Origin: DASZMX01 sp035551475
Lineage (GTDB): Bacteria; Verrucomicrobiota; Verrucomicrobiia; Limisphaerales; Palsa-1400
DNA: 37,348 nucleotides
Assembly: GCA_035551475.1 (NCBI GenBank)
Contig: DASZMX010000136.1
Coordinates: 1 to 37,348 of the forward strand
Reading direction: 5' to 3'
Part shown: piece after piece, positions 34,401 to 37,348 of the stretch
How positions within the stretch are numbered: the stretch's first letter is position 1
Layout of the letters: every line of letters starts with the position of its first letter
Notes under the pieces: generated by a model
The model's database searches: none
What the model saw: only the letters and a program-made list of their open reading frames with translations
Told to the model about the DNA's origin: nothing
Translations under genes and position numbers: made by a program

Positions 34401-34788
34401 GATCGTAACCTCCCTGGTCGTAAGCAACGGGCTCTCGACGATCTGGGTCAGCCCGGCCAGCGAGAATTCACCTAGCGTGACCGATGTCTATCCCGGAGCC
34501 ACCAACTACAACATCAGCGACTTCGAATTGCGGGAATCGGGCGGCAGCGGCGGTTTGGTCGATGTTTCCAAGTTAAAGATCGGCACGACGTTTGATTCTG
34601 TCCTGCCTGCGCTCCAGATCAGCGCCTTGGCGGGCGGCGTTGTGATCACCTGGTCGGATCCGACCCTCACCGTGCAATCCGCCCCGAGCGTTACCGGACC
34701 TTGGACCGATTTGATCGGCGCCAACAGCCCCTACACGCCCTCCAGCGGCAGCGCGACCATGTTCTATCGATTCAAACCCGCGCAATAA
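31435..34788 (+). CDS. Large exported Ig-like/beta-sandwich protein
   Basis: This 1117-residue protein has a signal peptide (MKTKPMLIGAALSALWACNA, cleavage near ASA-SV). The N-terminal module of about 200 residues (IAGWDVRGQTGGVANFGPSP) resembles PEP-CTERM-type exoproteins. Ig-like modules follow (NLAAGQTAAFTVTATGGAAT, LTKADEGSYFVVLTNAYGSD and the PSVTGPW-type sequence), then a second LamG-like module and cadherin-like repeats (PPEVSALPDVVTNDYSTFTL). The C-terminus carries a module ending LTVQSAPSVTGPWTDL ... FYRFKPAQ, common in Verrucomicrobial surface proteins. No PEP-CTERM or autotransporter signal is seen. There are no catalytic residues, so an adhesive or structural role is likely. It starts 51 bp after the pilin-like stop. 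Confidence 0.82.
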   Translation: MKTKPMLIGAALSALWACNASASVIAGWDVRGQTGGVANFGPSPLAPSAADVNVTTSGLVRGSGVSSAGTASGAARAWGGYAWTNTSEATAIASNTFVYVTITPNPGATVSFTNISQFNYRRSGTGPATGELQYQVDSGAFVDVASLPYTSTSSSGSSLTPIDLSAYPDLQSVGPGTNVTFRIVNWGGGSAGTWYIFDTAASTANDFEISGTVVAAGAPPHITGIAPASTNLAAGQTAAFTVTATGGAATNLWFKETGASTSLIVNATNNTLQLANLTKADEGSYFVVLTNAYGSDTSAVVSLTVNDPFIAVEPVSVTGLLDGKATFSVGAAGSGLTYQWYYVDSASAYTPVQNGDQTSGSTISGANSSELMISGVQPADVTNFAVIVTGTFGSVTSSIASLQSVSATAVLAYWDFNGVEFTNMTNPTGLTNPVPFSGAGVAAPVGTTFSPGASPFAQNLPANVDPINGPGTTDHLPNLSWGTDNYPIATVGNKQNGVQFNVSTAGAKNIMISYDSRATSTASAYERLQYTTNGTDWIDYPTSSTFLGLQASSYYPFSYNLTGFPGVADNPDFAFRIVTEFQKTATYGIGASNAYVGTANTYGTSGTVSYDVVTVTGDAITNANQPPEVSALPDVVTNDYSTFTLNFTVSDDTTPPDELSYSAKSLTPNVDGNFVFGGSGANRTLTVTPNYINDPIAAGPILVTVTDTNGDSTSVSFVLTLTSVNTPPTNTLTTVTSTNMLANSSLTIPFTVGDVESSASGLTYSVSSQNNSVLPSENVVVNGQGTASPSLTITPAANQVGVVTITVTVTDSGVNTNGNSGVEPRTTTATFPVVVRPNTNVIGIDYFNYDQSGPLDVISGGYWQHLTGILHQLQAGSGVAMVDTLDNTENVQAGLLGAPYLTNSGAVLYASMIINMPDVSRMPINNGAYFFTFNDGSGVTGPYEGRILTVTNDAAPGFYRVGITKTGADASSTGTEIFPQDLAPGTNYTIVTSLVVSNGLSTIWVSPASENSPSVTDVYPGATNYNISDFELRESGGSGGLVDVSKLKIGTTFDSVLPALQISALAGGVVITWSDPTLTVQSAPSVTGPWTDLIGANSPYTPSSGSATMFYRFKPAQ

Positions 34789-34802
34789 CAAACCCTTGCC
34801 AC

Positions 34803-34835
34803 ACGCCCTGTTCCTGTGCCGCAGAAACAGGGCGT
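34803..34835 (+). terminator. Terminator-like hairpin downstream of the exported Ig-like protein
   Basis: ACGCCCTGTT (34803-34812) and AACAGGGCGT (34826-34835) form a perfect 10-bp stem with a 13-base loop, starting 15 bp after the 34788 stop. No T-run follows, so it may act as a Rho-independent-like terminator only weakly, or protect the transcript end. Confidence 0.45.
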
Positions 34836-34995
34836 ATGCGCCAAGGCATATGCAGGCAATAGATCACCGCCCGAATTAGGGCCGTCCAATCACAACAAGG
34901 TTGAACAGGAGGCCACGGAGCGAAGGAGACTGGCGGTGCCCGAGATTTTTTCCGTGTATTTTAGATTTTTGCGGGCAGGATTTGGTTCTGAGGAT
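34836..34995. other. Gene-free stretch with a dispersed-repeat-like motif
   Basis: The segment before the tRNA relic has no convincing gene; the short open frame at 34816-35016 has no recognisable domain. It contains GGTTGAACAGGAGGCCACGG-like sequence (34900-34919), which resembles small dispersed repeats seen in many bacterial genomes. Its identity would need a comparison across this genome. Confidence 0.3.
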
Positions 34996-35044
34996 GCCAG
35001 TTTAGTTCAGCGGTAGAGCAACGGTTTTGTAATTGACAACAGGC
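34996..35044 (+). pseudogene. Truncated tRNA-Thr(UGU) relic
   Basis: The 5' half is canonical: acceptor GCCAGTT (34996-35002), D-arm GTTC-AGCGGTA-GAGC (35005-35019), anticodon stem ACGGT (35021-35025) and loop TTTGTAA with anticodon TGT (35028-35030). The 3' anticodon strand (ACCGT expected), variable loop and T-arm are absent. The next bases are TTGACAACAGGC, and AACAGGC (35038-35044) pairs with the acceptor except for one A-A mismatch, so an internal deletion of the middle-to-T-arm region is one explanation. A T-run follows. Not a functional tRNA. Confidence 0.75.
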
Positions 35045-35280
35045 TTTTTCCTCCAATTTACCTCAACCAGACAGCAAGGGATTTAACCTTCAATCTCAAG
35101 GGTTTCCGCAAGCGCGTTCGTCAAGGCGAGAGAACCGAACAACCCTCAAAAACCGAAAAAAACACCAAACCGGATACAATCGCGGGATACAACGGAGCAG
35201 CACGGTTATGAACCGTTCGGCTGTGCTCCGAAGAACATATTTGGGCTGGAAAACGGGATACAAGGGATACAATAAGAAAA
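35045..35280. other. Gene-free stretch between the tRNA relic and the Trx-like gene
   Basis: No gene is seen in this stretch; the small antisense frame at 35096-35437 is unconvincing. It carries the GGATACAA repeats and the hairpin listed separately. Its base composition is visibly more AT-rich than the left part of the window, and this marks the start of the likely island. Confidence 0.5.
35172..35272 (+). repeat. Four direct GGATACAA repeats flanking a hairpin
   Basis: GGATACAA occurs at 35172-35179, 35185-35192, 35256-35263 and 35265-35272, all on the plus strand, in two pairs with 13- and 9-bp spacing. Between the pairs lies a hairpin, CGGAGCA (35193-35199) with TGCTCCG (35224-35230), whose inner CGGTT/AACCG gives a second stem. 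The array ends 8 bp before the ATG of the Trx-like gene. It may be a set of binding sites for a recombinase or regulator. No such protein is in the window. Confidence 0.55.
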
Positions 35281-35685
35281 ATGACCATCTTGGCGACCAA
35301 AGAAGATTTTGAGGCGATGTTGCGGGCGGATAAGGCGATAGTATTCGTGTTTTACGACTGGTCGGGCCCTGCGCATATGTCAAAACCTGTGGTGGAACAT
35401 TGGGAAGCTGAATGGCGGGCGTTGCATCCTTCCGCATTGGTCGGTTTCTATTTTTGGAACCCGGATAAATTCAAAGATGACAAAAGTTGGAGATGGCTCG
35501 GGGAACAGCCCAACGGAGCAAAGGAAATCGAAGGTGGGAACGGCTCCGTCCTTTGGATTTGCAACGGCCATTCAGTTGGATACGTTTCGTCGGCTATTCG
35601 GACGGGTAAGGATAAGCTCTCGCTTTTAACTCAGCAGTATTTTGGCTCACCTAACGAGGGGACCGGGTCACATCTTAACATTTAA
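35281..35685 (+). CDS. Small thioredoxin-fold-like protein without catalytic cysteines
   Basis: This 134-residue protein starts MTILATKEDFEAMLRADKAI. The segment AIVFVFYDWSGPAHMSKPVV has the spacing of a thioredoxin strand plus active-site helix, with WSGPAHMSK in place of WCGPCKxxK. Both redox cysteines are missing, so it would be a non-redox Trx-fold protein. The stretch LVGFYFWNPDKFKDDKSWRW suits the next strand and helix. The only Cys is in WICNGHS. The last residues (GSHLNI) are encoded inside the inverted repeat at 35665, so the true C-terminus may have been replaced by the repeat. Function unknown. Confidence 0.6.
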   Translation: MTILATKEDFEAMLRADKAIVFVFYDWSGPAHMSKPVVEHWEAEWRALHPSALVGFYFWNPDKFKDDKSWRWLGEQPNGAKEIEGGNGSVLWICNGHSVGYVSSAIRTGKDKLSLLTQQYFGSPNEGTGSHLNI

Positions 35686-35801
35686 CATTTGGGTATTCAA
35701 ATGCCGCCATTTCAGCTCAATCGCCTTGCCAATTGTACGGGCTCGCTGGCGGAATTGCCCAATCCTGCACATTCGAATTGTTAAATGTTAAGATGTGACC
35801 C
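35665..35801. repeat. Perfect 23-bp inverted repeat enclosing about 91 bp
   Basis: Bases 35665-35687 and 35779-35801 are exact reverse complements. The arm starts GGGTCACATCTTAACATTTA. The left arm contains the stop codon TAA (35683-35685) of the Trx-like gene. Confidence 0.93.
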
Positions 35802-35834
35802 TGTTGGCTTACCCTGTTGGCTTACTGTTGGCTT
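35799..35834 (+). repeat. 13-bp tandem repeat, 2.8 copies
   Basis: The unit CCCTGTTGGCTTA runs at 35799-35811 and 35812-35824, followed by a partial copy CTGTTGGCTT (35825-35834). The first copy starts on the last bases of the inverted repeat, so the array is part of, or was created at the edge of, the MITE-like element. Confidence 0.9.
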
Positions 35835-36016
35835 TCTGCTGGTTCAACTGCACGGAATAGAGAGGGGATGCTCTGGGATTGATGCACGCCCATCATGGTT
35901 GAGCATCGGCCAGCCAAGGCTATCTGGCGCATCTTTTGGGCGCGCGCAACCAGCCAAAAAATCCCAGCACGTTCGCAACCGGCTCTGAAAATATGACAAT
36001 ATTATGGACTGACCCC

Positions 36017-36970
36017 TTACGAGGCGTGAAATGTCATTATTCTTTCATACGCTATGTTGATCTGTTTCATTCTTTCTTCCGTGCTGGAACTGCTATCAAT
36101 CCCAAATTTATCTGGATGATAAGTCTTTACAAGTTGTCTGTACGCCCTCTTGACACTCTGTATCTGAGCATAAGGTGGCAAACCCAGCGTTTTATACCAA
36201 CCAAGTATTTCAGTATTATCAGCCATTTCGTATTCGGGTTCCGGCGGTGTCCCCGGTATATAAGAGTATGGCTCGACTAGAATATCTTCTCTGTCGATAA
36301 GAACTGAGCTTAGGCTCTTGCGCAATTCTTCCGAAAGTAGAAAAATCCCACGAGGGTCAGGAAGCCAAATCACGCCGGGGATATCTCGTAGCTGAGGTAA
36401 AATCTGCACCCTATTGAGGTGAGGGAAATTTGACGCGATTTCATCACTCGTCGCTTTGCGTCGTATTTCCCAGAGCCACAGTAAAATTGGTCCTATTCTA
36501 GGGGCGTTTAAACATAAAACCCGACATGCAATAAAAGCGGATTCATAAGAGCCAGTTAAAAGTCTCGCACCGCTCGAGATGACATCCCGAGTCAACGACA
36601 CCAGTCCTACCAGAGCGTTGGGAGCAATAGGCTGACTAAAACCCCCACGGTAAGTTGAATAATTTGCTCCGGCGTCCATTTTAAGGAAAAGAAATGAGAT
36701 GAGTGTGACGAAAAGGTAGACCGCCAGCGCCACCGCGTTAAACCATGCCCTACTTCTCAGTAATTCCAAACGAAAACCTCCTAGGAAAATCACAAAAATT
36801 ATCAGCAGTGTAATAAACGCAAACGCTACGCTTCCCATGATCGCAGTCATACACGCTTCGAGTAGTTTGGCCAAACCTTCAATGAGTATTCGACGACGAA
36901 ACCATCGGACTACTACTGCATCCCGGGCATTTGGTAAAACCTTGTTCGAGTAATTCTTGGGTCGACTCAT
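36017..36970 (-). CDS. Membrane-anchored protein with C-terminal J domain
   Basis: This 317-residue protein is counted from ATG 36970 (MSRPKNYSNKVLPNARDAVV); the frame stays open to 37060, and TTG 36982 is another option. Two membrane helices sit near the N-terminus (SVAFAFITLLIIFVIFLGGF and ALAVYLFVTLISFLFL). A wHTH-like region follows (ILLWLWEIRRKATSDEIASN ... DIPGVIWLPDPRGIFLLSEE). The last 65 or so residues are a J domain with the HPD motif: GLPPYAQIQSVKRAYRQLVK, then TYHPDKFG. J domains stimulate DnaK. Having it at the C-terminus of a membrane protein suggests local recruitment of DnaK at the membrane. The codon choice is more AT-rich than in the window's left part. The stop abuts the MITE-like end. 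Confidence 0.75.
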   Translation of the reverse strand: MSRPKNYSNKVLPNARDAVVVRWFRRRILIEGLAKLLEACMTAIMGSVAFAFITLLIIFVIFLGGFRLELLRSRAWFNAVALAVYLFVTLISFLFLKMDAGANYSTYRGGFSQPIAPNALVGLVSLTRDVISSGARLLTGSYESAFIACRVLCLNAPRIGPILLWLWEIRRKATSDEIASNFPHLNRVQILPQLRDIPGVIWLPDPRGIFLLSEELRKSLSSVLIDREDILVEPYSYIPGTPPEPEYEMADNTEILGWYKTLGLPPYAQIQSVKRAYRQLVKTYHPDKFGIDSSSSTEERMKQINIAYERIMTFHAS

Positions 36971-37007
36971 GCTTGCGGACAATTGCTGGTAAATGTAGCG
37001 CCAAATA

Positions 37008-37348
37008 TTATGGCCGAAGAAGAATGTCAAGCGTTGTATAAGCTGCAGGTAGATCACCAAGGGTAAACTTGTTTACGTCTACAGCTATACTGATCGCGTC
37101 TAAGTCCTGCCAAGGCGTACCTACATCCTTGTAGTAATCTTTGAAATCCGCTGCGAAATCTGTAACCAACGCCGTAGCCGCTTCACCGTTCTTAAACGCG
37201 TCCAACGCCTTGTGAGCAACTTCGAAGCCACCCAGTGCTCCCAACCCAAATCTCTCGCCCATCTCACTGCTTCCGGCCTGCGTTGCTTTCCACATGGCCT
37301 CAGTGCTTTCCTCACGAACTCTCAGCGAGCTTTCCATAACTCGAAGCT
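37008..37348 (-). CDS. Unrecognised protein, probably cut by the right window edge
   Basis: The frame is open to the edge of the window, and an internal ATG at 37337 gives 109 residues. The visible part is rich in Ala, Asp and Glu, with an amphipathic-looking run (GFEVAHKALDAFKNGEAATA). It ends LPAAYTTLDILLRP. There is no signal peptide, membrane helix or known motif. The composition looks like real protein rather than shadow. It lies 37 bp upstream of the J-domain gene and could be its operon partner. No function can be given. Confidence 0.45.
   Translation of the reverse strand, partial: LRVMESSLRVREESTEAMWKATQAGSSEMGERFGLGALGGFEVAHKALDAFKNGEAATALVTDFAADFKDYYKDVGTPWQDLDAISIAVDVNKFTLGDLPAAYTTLDILLRP

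Larger units (their letters stand above)
35664..36017. mobile_element. MITE-like element filling the gap between two convergent genes
   Basis: The left end starts CGGGTCACATCTTAACATTT (35664). A perfect 23-bp inverted repeat copy of its outer part (35665-35687) lies at 35779-35801. A third, diverged end, GGACTGACCCC (36006-36016), is read inverted and closes the element right at the stop codon of the J-domain gene. No ORF encodes a transposase (the small frame 35785-35988 starts inside the repeat). Similar GGGTCA...CTTGACATTT-type ends flank REP-associated tyrosine transposases in other genomes. That comparison is from memory, not a search. Confidence 0.55.

Noticed and set aside
34816..35016. 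66-residue open frame running into the tRNA relic.
   Set aside because: It begins inside the hairpin after the Ig-like gene, has no ribosome site and would overlap the tRNA relic; there is no protein-like pattern.
35172..35272. CRISPR array.
   Set aside because: The repeats are only 8 bp, with 1-63 bp between them, so they do not form repeat-spacer units.
34996..35280. Group I intron in a tRNA-Thr anticodon loop.
   Set aside because: The break is right after the anticodon loop, which suits such introns, but no 3' half of the tRNA (ACCGT stem, T-arm with TTCGA) appears within the next few hundred bases.
35785..35988. 67-residue open frame between the Trx-like and J-domain genes.
   Set aside because: It starts inside the inverted repeat, runs through the tandem repeat and has no domain-like pattern.

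Overview
The window looks like a chromosomal segment from a GC-rich Verrucomicrobiota-type bacterium (Pedosphaera/Limisphaerales-like). This placement is an inference from gene content: a Ser/Thr kinase coupled to a TIGR02999-type ECF sigma factor, a prepilin-like protein with a FTLIELLVVIAIIAILA N-terminus and an H-X9-DG-like end, very large secreted beta-sandwich proteins, and a multidomain CE15 esterase. Most genes are packed tightly, with many 1-4 bp start/stop overlaps.

Layout. (1) Positions 3-758 hold the 3' end of an M61-type peptidase with a PDZ domain. (2) Positions 755-5800 (minus strand) are a four-gene surface polysaccharide operon: GT4 glycosyltransferase, DUF2334-like deacetylase, a methyltransferase fused to a WecG/TagA (GT26) glycosyltransferase, and a second GT4. 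(3) Positions 5964-9026 (plus) encode a PepSY lipoprotein, an exported beta-propeller, an OmpR-type regulator and a histidine kinase with a very short extracytoplasmic loop. (4) Positions 9064-12548 (plus) encode a TPR protein, a transmembrane Ser/Thr kinase with a repeat tail, and an overlapping ECF sigma factor. (5) Positions 12545-21775 (minus) are a housekeeping run: prfB (with a programmed +1 frameshift), trpC, an epimerase, serA, a parvulin, folP, then cdaA-cdaR-glmM, which links c-di-AMP synthesis to amino-sugar and wall precursor supply. (6) Positions 21925-26219 (plus) hold a secreted FN3x3-CE15 glucuronoyl esterase-like protein and aspartate kinase. (7) Positions 26228-30292 (minus) hold a FAH-family hydrolase, tmk, cysS and an exported DUF1080-like protein. 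(8) Positions 30544-34788 (plus) hold the prepilin-like protein and a 1117-residue exported protein.

From about 34.99 kb to the right edge the character changes. There is a broken tRNA-Thr(UGU) relic, four GGATACAA direct repeats around a hairpin, a small thioredoxin-fold-like gene without cysteines whose last codons lie inside a perfect 23-bp inverted repeat, a MITE-like element filling the gap between two convergent genes, and AT-richer genes for a membrane-anchored J-domain protein and an unrecognised protein cut by the window edge. This is most likely the start of an accessory island. It is the least ordinary part of the window. No integrase, transposase, CRISPR array, rRNA or intact tRNA was found.
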